A DNA stretch of 64,000 nucleotides from positions 992,001-1,056,000 of the forward strand of contig NZ_JAUOEL010000001.1 of assembly GCF_030540765.1 (NCBI RefSeq). The letters are read 5' to 3'. Positions within the stretch are counted from its first letter, which is position 1, and the number at the start of each line of letters is the position of its first letter. Under the pieces are notes generated by a model that worked only from the letters and a program-made list of their open reading frames with translations, searched no databases and was not told the DNA's origin. The DNA is from Flavivirga jejuensis (GTDB lineage Bacteria; Bacteroidota; Bacteroidia; Flavobacteriales; Flavobacteriaceae). The translations under genes were made by a program, and so were the position numbers. This document shows positions 1 through 9,076 of the stretch, piece after piece.

Positions 1-234
1 ATATAAGTAGAGTTACAAGCTGAATTCTATACAATTTTATACCGATTTTGAATTTTAAAACTTTACAATTAATCTAATTTTTAAAACCTAAATATTTATG
101 AAACTATAGAATAACACTCATGAAAAAAATAAATTGAATAAAGTATATGTTGAAGATTTAAAGGTCTTTACCATTATTGTATTCGGTTTAATAATTATTT
201 TTTTAAGCTAATATTTAAACTAATTTACAAACAA
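1..234. other. Upstream region of the first susC gene
   Basis: This AT-rich stretch holds no credible gene. It must contain the promoter and leader of the susC gene that starts at 235, but I could not find a convincing TTTG / TAnnTTTG pair. Neither the alginate operator (TGGTTWACCA) nor the 21-bp-spaced repeat found elsewhere in the window occurs here, so this susCD pair is probably under a different regulator. Confidence 0.5.
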
Positions 235-3200
235 ATGAAAAAAAACAAACAACTAAAAAAATCATTCCTTTTACTATTAGGATTCTGTTTTGCGTTTACT
301 TTAAATGCCCAACAAAAAACTATAAAAGGAGTAGTAACCTCAGGAGCCGATGGTATGGCGCTTCCAGGTGTTAATGTTATTGTTAAAGGAACTAATACAG
401 GAACATCAACAAATTTTGATGGAAACTATTCAATAAATATAAGTGGGGACAATGCCTCTTTGGTATTTAGTTATATAGGATATCTTACTAAAGAAGTAAG
501 TGTTGGTAGTGCAGGTACTATTAACGTAATTTTAGAAGAGGACTTAGCTGCACTAGAAGAAATTGTAGTTGTTGGTTATGGTGCTCGTAGAAAAAGTGAT
601 ATTACAGGTTCTGTATCTTCGGTAACATCTGATGAATTAAACGCTTTCCCTGTATTGGACGCAACACAAGCGCTTCAAGGACGTGCAGCGGGTGTAGTTG
701 TTCAATCTAATAATGGTGGTGAGCCTGGTGCCCCTATCAATATTAAAGTTAGAGGAAATGCTTCTATTGGAGCAAACAGTGCACCACTTATTGTTGTAGA
801 TGGTTTTGTAGGTGCATCTATGCCTCAAGCAAATGACATCGCTTCTATAGAAGTTTTAAAAGATGCATCAGCAACTGCTATTTACGGTTCTAGAGGTTCT
901 GGAGGAGTCATATTGGTAACTACAAAAAAAGGTAAAAATGGTAAATTATCTGTTGAATTAAACACGACATATTCTGTCCAAAATACAGCAAATGAATTGG
1001 ATTTATTAAATGCAGATCAATTTGCAACTTACCAACAAATGATAAACCCTGCTTATGTTCAAGGAACTGAAAATACTGATTGGCAAGACATAATATATAG
1101 AACAGGTAGCGTTCAAAATCACCAATTTTCTTTTTCAGGTGGAAGTGATAAAATAAATTTTTATGCTTCTGCAAATTACTTTCAACAAGATGGAATTATA
1201 ATAAATTCTGATTTTGAAAAAATAACTTTCCTATCTAATATTGATGCTCAAGTAACCGATAAATTGAAGTTAGGTATGAACCTTTTTAGTAGTAGAGGAG
1301 TTCAAAATGGAGTTCTTACACAATCTACAGGTTCAGATCCTATAGGTAATGTAAATGGAGGGGGAGACGATGTTGTTTCGCTAGCATTTAGATTTACGCC
1401 AGATAGAGGAATATTTGATGATGATGGTAATTTTACACAAAACTCTGTTGGAGATGGTATAGAAAATCCTTATGCGGTTGCTAATGAGTTGGTTAATGAG
1501 ACTAAAACTGACAATAGCAGAACAAACCTTTATGCAAATTATGATATCTTACAAGACCTTAGTTTTAAAACTACGTTTGGTTTTAGTACACTTAATGAAA
1601 CTATTGGGTATTTTAAGCCACAAACTTTTCAACTTTCAACTGGAGGTGCAAGTTTATCTAATAGAAGACGTACCAATATATTGAGTGAAAACTATTTGAC
1701 TTATAATAAGGAAATTGGTAAAGGTGCTTTAACATTATTAGCTGGATATTCTTATCAAAAAACTTCTACAGAAAGATTTTCTGCATCTACTCAGGAACTT
1801 CTTACTGATGATTTTAGTTATTGGAATTTAATAGCTGGTCATATCGAAACTAGAATAGTAACGTCTTCTTTGATAGAAACAGAAATTATATCTCAATTCG
1901 GAAGAATAAATTATGACTTTGATGATAAATATTTATTAACAGCTACAGTAAGAAGAGATGGGTCATCTAACTTTGCTGAAAATGAAAAGTATGCGATCTT
2001 CCCTTCAGGTGCTTTAGGATGGAAAGTATCAAATGAAGATTTTTTAAAAGATAATGACGTTATTTCTAACTTAAAATTAAGAGCGAGTTATGGTGTGACT
2101 GGTAATCAGGGTATTACTCCTTATCAGTCATTGGCAGCACTTCAGGTTACACCACCAACTGCCCCAGGAACAGATTCTACGGTTTCGGTATTTCAAGAAG
2201 ATAATCCAGATTTAAAATGGGAATCATCTTACCAAACAAATATTGGTGTTGATTTAAGTTTACTAAACAGTAAAATTTCACTTTCTTTAGATTATTACAA
2301 TATAGATACTAAAGATCTTTTATTACAAGCTACAACAATCCCAGTATATGTTGGTGCTACAAATTTGCAAGTTTTTCAAAACATAGGTGAGGTTAATAAT
2401 AAAGGGTTTGAGATTTCTTTAAACACAAGAAATATTTCTAACGACAATTTTACTTGGACTACAGATTTTAATTTGTCTACCAATAAAAATAAGATTGTAA
2501 AGCTAATTAATGGTGTAGATATCATTGCCAGTGCAGCTCCAGGTTATTTTGCTGGTAAAAACACATATATATTAAGAGAAGGTGAAGCTGTTGGTCTTTT
2601 TTGGGGACATGAATATAGAGGTGTATATCAAGGTGGTGATTTACCAGCAGGCACAGCCATTTTAGATGGTGCTGAAGCTGGAGATCCATTGTTTACTGAT
2701 GTAGCAGATGAAGATGGTAATTTTGATGGAGTAATTAATACGGATGATGAAAAAATAATAGGAGACCCTAATCCTGATTTTACTTTTGGTTTTACAAATA
2801 ATTTTTCTTATAAAAACTTTGATTTAAGTTTATTTTTCCAAGGAGCTGTAGGTGGAGATATTTTAAACCTTACAAATGTACAGTTGTTTAATGGTGATTC
2901 TAATTCAGTTACAGATGTTCTAAATTCTTGGACACCAACAAATACTGATACAAACATACCACGTGCTGTAGCTTCTAGAGGTAGAGAAATTTCTACTCGT
3001 TTTATTGAAGATGGTAGCTATGTAAGATTAAAAAATATAGCTTTAGGTTATAATTTTCAGTCAGATGTTGTTAAAAAATTAGGAATGAGTAGTTTAAGGC
3101 TTTCAGTTAGTGCCCAGAATTTGTTAACTTTTACAAATTACTCTGGTTTAGATCCTGAAGTTAGTTACTTTGGTAATGGCGGTTCAACTTCTGGAAAAGC

Positions 3201-3279
3201 TAATGTAGTTCAAGGACATGATTTTGGAAATTACCCAACGGTAAGATCTGTAAGCTTTAATCTTAATTTAAAATTTTAA
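235..3279 (+). CDS. SusC/RagA-family TonB-linked outer-membrane receptor
   Basis: This is an outer-membrane TonB-dependent transporter of 1014 residues that should import oligosaccharides together with the SusD protein encoded 7 bp downstream. A Sec signal peptide (about residues 1-25, ending LNA before QQ) is followed by a carboxypeptidase-regulatory-like domain (about 30-105, GVVTSGADG...LPGVNVIVKGT), the SusC signature EEIVVVGYG near 108-116, a plug domain (about 120-230, with DASATAIYGSRG) and a long beta-barrel ending in a C-terminal Phe. The length is normal for the family. The substrate cannot be read from the sequence: no degradative enzyme follows in this window, so partners may lie to the left. 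It is not obviously part of the alginate locus, from which it is separated by two strong hairpins and an IS remnant. Confidence 0.96.
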   Translation: MKKNKQLKKSFLLLLGFCFAFTLNAQQKTIKGVVTSGADGMALPGVNVIVKGTNTGTSTNFDGNYSINISGDNASLVFSYIGYLTKEVSVGSAGTINVILEEDLAALEEIVVVGYGARRKSDITGSVSSVTSDELNAFPVLDATQALQGRAAGVVVQSNNGGEPGAPINIKVRGNASIGANSAPLIVVDGFVGASMPQANDIASIEVLKDASATAIYGSRGSGGVILVTTKKGKNGKLSVELNTTYSVQNTANELDLLNADQFATYQQMINPAYVQGTENTDWQDIIYRTGSVQNHQFSFSGGSDKINFYASANYFQQDGIIINSDFEKITFLSNIDAQVTDKLKLGMNLFSSRGVQNGVLTQSTGSDPIGNVNGGGDDVVSLAFRFTPDRGIFDDDGNFTQNSVGDGIENPYAVANELVNETKTDNSRTNLYANYDILQDLSFKTTFGFSTLNETIGYFKPQTFQLSTGGASLSNRRRTNILSENYLTYNKEIGKGALTLLAGYSYQKTSTERFSASTQELLTDDFSYWNLIAGHIETRIVTSSLIETEIISQFGRINYDFDDKYLLTATVRRDGSSNFAENEKYAIFPSGALGWKVSNEDFLKDNDVISNLKLRASYGVTGNQGITPYQSLAALQVTPPTAPGTDSTVSVFQEDNPDLKWESSYQTNIGVDLSLLNSKISLSLDYYNIDTKDLLLQATTIPVYVGATNLQVFQNIGEVNNKGFEISLNTRNISNDNFTWTTDFNLSTNKNKIVKLINGVDIIASAAPGYFAGKNTYILREGEAVGLFWGHEYRGVYQGGDLPAGTAILDGAEAGDPLFTDVADEDGNFDGVINTDDEKIIGDPNPDFTFGFTNNFSYKNFDLSLFFQGAVGGDILNLTNVQLFNGDSNSVTDVLNSWTPTNTDTNIPRAVASRGREISTRFIEDGSYVRLKNIALGYNFQSDVVKKLGMSSLRLSVSAQNLLTFTNYSGLDPEVSYFGNGGSTSGKANVVQGHDFGNYPTVRSVSFNLNLKF

Positions 3280-3286
3280 TTAAAAA

Positions 3287-4891
3287 TTGAAAAACATGAA
3301 AAACATGAAAACATATAAATATATATTCATACTATTGGCAAGTTTGTCAATCGTTGGGTGTTCAGATTTAGAGGAAGAGCCTATAACACAATTAGATCCA
3401 GAAAGTTATTTTGAGACTTTAGGTTTAGAACAAATAGAAGGTTTTGTAAATGGCGCATATGCTCATATGCATCACAGAAATTTTTTGTCAAGAGAAATGG
3501 CGCAAGTACTTATGTATCGTAGTGATATGATGGCTATTGGAAGAACTGGTGCGCAAGAAAGAATAGATCATGATAACTTTACTGTTCAATCTAATAATGC
3601 ATTAATTGCTGGTGGTTCTAACGTTTATTGGCCAAAAGTTTATCAAATTATTAATGCTGCCAATGAAGCTATTAAAAATGGCGCTTTTGTAGAAGGAGAA
3701 GACCCAGCTGAACTAAACGAAGTTCTTGCTAGAGCACGTTTTGCAAGAGCATTTTCTTATTTTCATTTAGTTAGACAATTTGGAGATATTCCTTATGTAG
3801 ATGATACATCTGTATTGTCAGAAATAGTTATTGCAGAAAGGACTCCTGTAGCTGATGTGTATGTTAAAATTATTGAAGATTTAGAGTTTGCTAAAACACA
3901 TTTGCCAAATACACAAGCTTCTAGAGCTTTGCCAGCTAAATCTGCAGCAAGTGCTTATTTAGCTTTGGTATATTTAACTATGGAGAATTGGCAAAAAGCG
4001 TATGATGAAGCTAAAGATATTATTAATAAAGAAGGTACTTATAACTTAGGTTTAGAACCAGATTTTCAAGATTTATATGATTCTGTTAAAATTGATGATT
4101 CTTTAGAACCGATATTTGTATTAGATTTTACGGGTACTTCTAATGGGGATCAAGGTAGAGACTATCAAGCAGCATATACAGGTGTAAGATCTGATGAACA
4201 GTATGGTCAAGGAGGAGGTTGGTCTGTAGAGGTTCCTGCTCTTAAAGTGTATACTGAATGGGATGAAACAGATTATAGAAGGGCGGTTACTTTTGATGCT
4301 ACTGTAATTCATAATGGTGTTGAAGTACCTTATACCAATTTTACAGATGGAGATAGTAGAGCTGTAAATCGTCCACATGTTGCAAAATACACACGTATGG
4401 CAAGTAAAACAGATACTCAAGATGGTAATGCCAGAGGGTCAAACTCTAATTATATGATGATGCGTTATGCAGAGGTATTGATGATTGGAGCTGAAGCAGC
4501 TAATGAATTAGGAATAACCGTTGATGCAGAGGCTTGGGTAAATAGAGTTATGGCTAGATCTAGAGCTGGTGGAGTTGCTAATGGTATTCCAGTAGCACCA
4601 AGTACTGTTCCTGCAGATTTTTCAGGTTTATCTAAAGATGGTTTTAGAACTAGAATCTTAGAAGAACGTAGATTAGAATTTGCTTATGAGATGAAAAGAT
4701 GGTATGACATAGTTAGAAGAAAATTAGGAGATGTGGCTTTTGGTCCTGATGGATTGGAATCAGAAGTGTCCACAGAATCTGGAGTTGGACCTGGTCCAAA
4801 ATCATTTGATCCATCTAGAGATTATTTATTACCAATTCCTTTTTCTGAAAGAATATTAAACCCTAATTTATCACAAAACGATGGGTACTAA
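3287..4891 (+). CDS. SusD/RagB-family surface glycan-binding lipoprotein
   Basis: This is the lipoprotein partner of the preceding SusC, expected to sit as a lid over the transporter and bind its glycan. The signal peptide ends in the lipobox SIVGC with the lipidated Cys at residue 25. The following SDLEEEPI and PESYF are typical of SusD N-termini. The body carries the TPR-like helices (ARARFARAFSYFHLVRQFGDIPYV) and the C-terminal RILEERRLEFAYEMKRWYDIVR motif of RagB/SusD. Length (534 residues) is normal. Three Met codons (positions 1, 4 and 7) could each be the start. The gene is translationally close to susC (7 bp gap) and is followed by a strong terminator, so susCD forms a two-gene unit here. 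Confidence 0.95.
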   Translation: MKNMKNMKTYKYIFILLASLSIVGCSDLEEEPITQLDPESYFETLGLEQIEGFVNGAYAHMHHRNFLSREMAQVLMYRSDMMAIGRTGAQERIDHDNFTVQSNNALIAGGSNVYWPKVYQIINAANEAIKNGAFVEGEDPAELNEVLARARFARAFSYFHLVRQFGDIPYVDDTSVLSEIVIAERTPVADVYVKIIEDLEFAKTHLPNTQASRALPAKSAASAYLALVYLTMENWQKAYDEAKDIINKEGTYNLGLEPDFQDLYDSVKIDDSLEPIFVLDFTGTSNGDQGRDYQAAYTGVRSDEQYGQGGGWSVEVPALKVYTEWDETDYRRAVTFDATVIHNGVEVPYTNFTDGDSRAVNRPHVAKYTRMASKTDTQDGNARGSNSNYMMMRYAEVLMIGAEAANELGITVDAEAWVNRVMARSRAGGVANGIPVAPSTVPADFSGLSKDGFRTRILEERRLEFAYEMKRWYDIVRRKLGDVAFGPDGLESEVSTESGVGPGPKSFDPSRDYLLPIPFSERILNPNLSQNDGY

Positions 4892-4934
4892 AAAATATTG
4901 AATAGGTTTTAATAGTATATATTTAAATTTTAAT

Positions 4935-4974
4935 AATTGGGTTTACAACTTTTTTCTAAATTGTAAACCCAATT
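4935..4974 (+). terminator. Terminator of the first susCD unit
   Basis: A perfect 14-bp stem (AATTGGGTTTACAA at 4935-4948 and its complement at 4961-4974) encloses a 12-nt loop and is followed by TTAGTTTTA on the + strand. It starts 44 bp after the susD stop codon. This is a convincing intrinsic terminator for the + strand unit. Confidence 0.8.
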
Positions 4975-5009
4975 TTAGTTTTAAAGGAAAAATAGGTAAC
5001 ATACAGAAC

Positions 5010-5330
5010 AGTGCTTTTAAATAATCTGGAGATACTTCCTGGTAGAAACGGATGCCCTGTACTTCGCCAAATAACAGGGAAGGGTTTGATTGGGCTGCCT
5101 CGTCTACGGTTATTTCCAGAGAAACGGACCTCCTAGTTCTACTCCATGTTGATGACGGTTCTATAAATGTAATGCCACTCTCTGAAGGTTGCTGCTGTAA
5201 TCTCGTGCATCTCACAGAATTCTTTCTCACTTACGTTTTTGCTACGTCCTAAGTCTTCAAGTATACGGATGATACTTGATTTATTAGGGACGGACTGTTG
5301 GTTGGTATTACTATCGGGCTTAGTACTCAT
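5010..5330 (-). pseudogene. Broken IS66-type accessory (TnpA-like) gene
   Basis: Two short minus-strand reading frames together resemble the small accessory protein of IS66-family elements. The first (from 5330) has an N-terminal helix-turn-helix-like part (KEFCEMHEITAATFREW). The second, in another frame, has the C-terminal hallmark of the family (GEVQGIRFYQEVSPDYLKALF, ending near 5010). The frames meet around 5150-5190, where FREW is joined to the start of ITFIEPSS. This suggests an internal deletion that removed the linker and shifted the frame. No TnpB or TnpC transposase remains. The gene is dead. Family assignment rests on these motifs only. Confidence 0.6.
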
Positions 5331-5408
5331 AGGAAGGTTCGTTTTTATAAACCCCCAAATTAATCACTCTCATTATATCTGGCAATAGGAATCAGACCGT
5401 AGGCTTAC
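5010..5408 (-). mobile_element. Degenerate IS66-family remnant
   Basis: The broken accessory gene is preceded on the minus strand by a short leader that begins GTAAGCCTACGGTCTGATTC at 5408. IS66-family terminal repeats start with GTAA, so 5408 may be the old element end. No second terminal repeat or target duplication could be identified, and the rest of the element is missing. It sits between the terminators of two oppositely oriented gene groups. Confidence 0.45.
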
Positions 5409-5601
5409 AGTTTACGTCGTCAATACCCCAATTCTGTTTTGAATTACTGCAAATGAAAATAGCCTGTCCTGATATAAAGTAAGCTTACTAAATAAAAAAA
5501 CGTTTATTATAAAAGTTATAACAACTTTTATAATAAACGTTTTAGTTTTTAAACAGTAAAATTATAAACTGCTTAAGTTTTACTTATAAAAATGTTTAAT
5601 A
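5409..5601. other. Intergenic region before the alginate locus
   Basis: No gene is seen here. It contains the SDR-gene terminator hairpin (5497-5543) and otherwise unremarkable AT-rich sequence next to the IS remnant. Confidence 0.5.
5497..5543 (-). terminator. Terminator downstream of the SDR gene
   Basis: A perfect 21-bp stem (5497-5517 paired with 5523-5543) with a 5-nt loop. On the minus strand it ends in a T-rich tail, which fits termination of the gntR-MFS-SDR transcripts. The arms are A/T-rich and symmetrical, so it may work in both directions. Confidence 0.75.
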
Positions 5602-6366
5602 TTATATTCCTAAAGCTTGTCCGCCACCAATTTGGATAGTCTCTGCTGTTATGAAAGCTGCATCTTTACTAGCTAAGAAAGAAATAACACCAGCTACATC
5701 TTCTGGTTGACCTAATCTTCCTAACATAATGTTATTTGCCCAAGAAGCAAAAACCTCAGGCTTCGTTGCTTTAATTTGAGCATGAAATGGTGTATCAATT
5801 GTTCCTGGAGATACGGCATTTACTCTAATCCCATATTCAGCTAAATCTTTTGCTAATGCTCTGGTTATTGCATGCACACCAGCTTTAGAAGTTCCGTAGA
5901 TTCCTGCTCCTGGTCCGCCAGCTGTCCATCCAGCATTAGACGTATAGTTGATTATAGAAGGGTGCTCTCCCTTTTTAAGGAAAGGTATTGCTGCTCTTGA
6001 AGCGAAAAACACAGAATCTAAGTTTAATGCCATTACAAATCTATAAAAATCTGTTGTCATTTCTTCAAATCTAGATCGTCCACCTAAGCCACCTGCGTTA
6101 TTTACAAGAACGTCAATTCTTCCATGTTTTTCACCAATTTTGGTGATATTTGCTGTTACTTCTTCATCTTTTGTAACGTCGAATCCGTAATATTCAGCAG
6201 TAATTCCTTCTGCAGTAAGTTCTTCAACTCTTTTAGCTCCTGCCTCATCTTCGATACCATTTAAAACTACAGTGTATCCATCTTTACCTAATCTTTTTGC
6301 TACTTCGAAACCAATGCCACCTGTAGCTCCCGTTATTACTGCTATTTTTTCGTTTAAATTACTCAT
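5602..6366 (-). CDS. SDR-family oxidoreductase, probable DEH reductase of alginate catabolism
   Basis: This cytoplasmic short-chain dehydrogenase/reductase has 254 residues, the usual classical SDR length. It shows the Rossmann cofactor motif TGATGGIG (residues 12-19), the structural NNAG motif near 90, and the catalytic Ser-Tyr-Lys set (SNAG near 142, then YGTSK near 155-159). In alginate-degrading bacteria an SDR of this kind reduces 4-deoxy-L-erythro-5-hexoseulose uronate (DEH) to 2-keto-3-deoxygluconate (KDG). That role is inferred from its place beside the hexuronate-type permease and the lyases. The kinase and aldolase that would follow (KdgK, KdgA) are not in this window. It is the last gene of its unit, 34 bp after the permease gene. 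Confidence 0.85.
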   Translation of the reverse strand: MSNLNEKIAVITGATGGIGFEVAKRLGKDGYTVVLNGIEDEAGAKRVEELTAEGITAEYYGFDVTKDEEVTANITKIGEKHGRIDVLVNNAGGLGGRSRFEEMTTDFYRFVMALNLDSVFFASRAAIPFLKKGEHPSIINYTSNAGWTAGGPGAGIYGTSKAGVHAITRALAKDLAEYGIRVNAVSPGTIDTPFHAQIKATKPEVFASWANNIMLGRLGQPEDVAGVISFLASKDAAFITAETIQIGGGQALGI

Positions 6367-6400
6367 ATTATAAATTTTACTTATTTATTTATTATTAATT

Positions 6401-7684
6401 TTATTCTACTGTTTTTCTTACTGGTTCTATTTTTTTAATAAATACGAATATTGATAAAACACCTAACAACACTGCAACACATATTGCTATAAATGCAGGC
6501 GTGTAAGAGCTTGCCGTTATTTGACCAACAAACCAGTTCATTATCATAGGAGAAACAGCTGCAATTGTTCCCGCTAATCCAGCTAAAGTACCTACAGATG
6601 GACCTCTAAATAGGTCGCTCGAGATAGTTTGTATATTACCAATTGCAAACTGAAATCCAAATAATGCAAGTCCAGCAAGGTAAATAAAGGTCATGAAGTT
6701 GTTCTCTCCTACAAATGTGATTATACATACAAAGGCTATCAATATTAAAAGACCTCCTACAGCAATAGTTGTTTTTCTAGAGAAATCTACAGAACGCTTT
6801 TTCATTAATTCTCCTGCGAACATACCTCCTAAAATACTACCAGCTGCAGCCATTAAATAAGATATCCACATGGTATTTGCTATTTCTTCAATACTCAAAT
6901 CAAATTTATCATTTAAATAAATTGGCAGCCAACCAGCAAAAAACCACCAAACTGGCTCTATAAAGAAACGACAAGATAATACCCCCCAAGATTCTTTATA
7001 ACTTAATATTTTAGTAACAGGTAAGCTTTTAACTTTTTTATTCTGAATAATTTCTTCTTTTTCGATCCTATCGGCTATTATTAGATTTCTTTCTTCTTCA
7101 GTTACCCATGGATGTTTTTCAGGGGTAGATTTATTTAAGAACAACCATGGAATGACCCATAACATACCAACCGCACCTAAAATAATATAGGTTGTTTTCC
7201 ACCCAAATAGTGAATACAAGAAAACAATTACAAAGGGCGCAATAACATTGCCTATAGATGCACCAGCATTAAATATACCTTGAGCTGTTGCTCGTTCTTT
7301 AATAGGAAACCATTCTCCATTACTTTTTACTGCACCTGGCCAATTACCTGCTTCTCCAATACCTAATAGACCTCTAAAAATAGAAAGCGATATTATGCCT
7401 CTAGCAAATGCATGAAAGGCTGATGCAAGAGACCATATAATAATAGAAACTGTAAAACCTAAGCGTGTTCCTATTTTATCATATAATTTGCCTGATGCAA
7501 ATTTACCTAGGGCATAACAAGCCATAAATACATTTAACATAATAGCATAATCCGATTTACCCATGCCTAAGTCTTTTCCCATTTCTGGCCATAATAGGGC
7601 AAAAGCAGTTCTATCTATATAGTTAATAACGGTTGCTATAAAAATTAATGTAATAATCCACCAACGTAATCCTTTAATCTTCAT
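6401..7684 (-). CDS. MFS permease, ACS/hexuronate type, probable DEH or uronate importer
   Basis: This inner-membrane major facilitator has 427 residues and about 12 hydrophobic segments. Early motifs IDRTAFALLWPEM and the loop GKLYDKIGTR match the anion:cation symporter branch that includes hexuronate transporters (ExuT-like). FRGLLGIGEAGNWPGAVKSNGEWFP is another hallmark of that branch. In the alginate locus the expected substrate is the monomer DEH or unsaturated uronates made in the periplasm by PL17 and KdgF. This is inference from context. It is probably cotranscribed with the SDR gene. Its leader shares a 12-nt element, TTAGGAGGGAAG (7821-7810), with the susC leader. No TGGTTWACCA operator was found directly upstream. 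Confidence 0.88.
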   Translation of the reverse strand: MKIKGLRWWIITLIFIATVINYIDRTAFALLWPEMGKDLGMGKSDYAIMLNVFMACYALGKFASGKLYDKIGTRLGFTVSIIIWSLASAFHAFARGIISLSIFRGLLGIGEAGNWPGAVKSNGEWFPIKERATAQGIFNAGASIGNVIAPFVIVFLYSLFGWKTTYIILGAVGMLWVIPWLFLNKSTPEKHPWVTEEERNLIIADRIEKEEIIQNKKVKSLPVTKILSYKESWGVLSCRFFIEPVWWFFAGWLPIYLNDKFDLSIEEIANTMWISYLMAAAGSILGGMFAGELMKKRSVDFSRKTTIAVGGLLILIAFVCIITFVGENNFMTFIYLAGLALFGFQFAIGNIQTISSDLFRGPSVGTLAGLAGTIAAVSPMIMNWFVGQITASSYTPAFIAICVAVLLGVLSIFVFIKKIEPVRKTVE

Positions 7685-7881
7685 ATTTTAATGTTTTTGC
7701 AATATTATCTATGCACAACTACTTCGTAATCATGAATTAAGTATAGAAAATATTGATTTTGTTTACTCTTTTTTTTAATCTATTTGAAGAAATACTATTG
7801 GTAGAATTTCTTCCCTCCTAATACTTTATTATTATTATTATTATGAAAAATAAAATCGTGCAATTCCATTTTTCAATTTAT

Positions 7882-8592
7882 TTATACTGATTCAACTTTA
7901 TAACAATATTGATATAAAACACTAAAATGATCTTTCATTTTTTGTTTTGCCAATTTAGGGTTTTGTTCTTTTATAGCTTCGTAAATTTCTGTATGCTCCT
8001 TAATTCCAATAACTGCCTGGTTTTTATCGCATACATGATATTTTTCAAAATCAATAATTATTTGTGGCGTTATAGTTAACATAAACGTATTTATGGTACT
8101 GTTACCGCTTGCTTTTGCTATGGCTAAGTGAAAAAGCAAATCTTCCTGTACAGCATCTTCTCCCGATAAAGCTTTACTTTCGTAAGCATCTAAAGCCTCT
8201 TTTATGTTTTTTAAATCGTCTTCAGAACGTCTTAAAGATGCTAATTTTACTGTTTTTAATTCTAATAATATTCTTGTTTCAACCAATGATTTAAAATCGG
8301 GGTCTTCAAGCCTTAAAATATCATCAACCATCCCGTTAATAGCTACAGCACCAATATTCGCTATAAAAGTTCCACTTTGAGGAATAGATTTTAATATGCC
8401 ATAAAATTCTAATTTCTGAATAGTTTCTCGTACATTACTTCTGCTAACATTAAACTTATCAGATAACATTCTTTCTGAAGGCAACTTGTCGCCTGGTTCA
8501 AGGTTTTTATAATTTATTAATTCTTTAATCTTACTGATTATTGAGTTTTGTATCCCCTTATTATCATTTACTGCAAGTCCCTCTAATTTCAT
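7882..8592 (-). CDS. GntR/FadR-family transcriptional regulator of the alginate locus
   Basis: This is a 236-residue DNA-binding protein. The N-terminal winged helix-turn-helix (about 15-80) has the classic GntR sequence PGDKLPSERMLSDKFNVSRSNVRETIQKLE followed by the wing GILKSIPQSGTFI. The C-terminal half (about 95-225) fits the helical FCD ligand-binding domain of the FadR subfamily, with DLLFHLAIAKASGN and the H residues near 153 and 195 as likely metal or ligand contacts. FadR-type regulators commonly bind TGGT-N-ACCA palindromes, and such palindromes occur at four places in this locus, including its own promoter (8672-8683). I infer autoregulation and repression of the alginate genes, relieved by a pathway intermediate such as KDG or DEH. 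Confidence 0.9.
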   Translation of the reverse strand: MKLEGLAVNDNKGIQNSIISKIKELINYKNLEPGDKLPSERMLSDKFNVSRSNVRETIQKLEFYGILKSIPQSGTFIANIGAVAINGMVDDILRLEDPDFKSLVETRILLELKTVKLASLRRSEDDLKNIKEALDAYESKALSGEDAVQEDLLFHLAIAKASGNSTINTFMLTITPQIIIDFEKYHVCDKNQAVIGIKEHTEIYEAIKEQNPKLAKQKMKDHFSVLYQYCYKVESV

Positions 8593-9076
8593 ATGCTAAA
8601 ATTTAATCCCCTATTGTGTTATTGTAACAACTCTTCTAATTATTAATTTATTTTTTTAAAATTTTTATAAATTGGTTAACCAAATTATGCGGCTAAAATA
8701 AAAAAAAACAGTTGACTCAATCTATGTTTTTAATGAAATATTACTAGTTATATCTGCATCTAGTAAAATTCAACTTAACAACTTTATATATTGTTATTTA
8801 TATTCTTACAAAATGATTTAAATCTCAATAAAATCTTACTAATGTGTCACTTTTTAAATCATAATATTTAATTTTTTAAAAAGTTACTTTCCAAGTATTT
8901 ATATTTGAAAGCTGATAGTTGTGTGATTCTGCTCTTCTTCAACCTTCTCAATTTTTCTTCAATTTGAGTATCAATTGATTCAACATCATTTTTTACACAA
9001 CTATAATACCTTTATTTCAAAGAACGGTTTCATTAAATTACTTAAAAAGGTATTTTTTTATTATCATTTTATTGCC
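8593..9076. other. Intergenic region between gntR and the PL7 gene
   Basis: There is no gene in this 484-bp stretch. It holds the gntR promoter and operator (8672-8720), a 7-bp inverted repeat TTACTAG (8741-8747 with 8760-8766) and an 8-bp long-loop inverted repeat (9006-9013 with 9046-9053) behind the PL7 gene. I could not identify a clear intrinsic terminator for the susC-to-PL7 transcript. Confidence 0.5.
8672..8683. promoter_or_regulatory. GntR-type operator at its own gene
   Basis: The perfect 12-bp palindrome TTGGTTAACCAA lies 80 bp before the gntR start. A weak promoter fits on the minus strand: TATTTTAG at 8700-8693 and TTG at 8720-8718, 17 nt apart. That places the palindrome just downstream of the expected transcription start. 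The core matches the other alginate operators in the window. Confidence 0.65.

Noticed and set aside
7827-7844. TTA trinucleotide microsatellite upstream of the MFS gene
   Set aside because: Short AT repeats are common in this base composition and nothing suggests a function.
9006-9053. Inverted repeat ATACCTTT / AAAGGTAT as PL7 terminator
   Set aside because: The loop is over 30 nt and there is no T tail on the minus strand.
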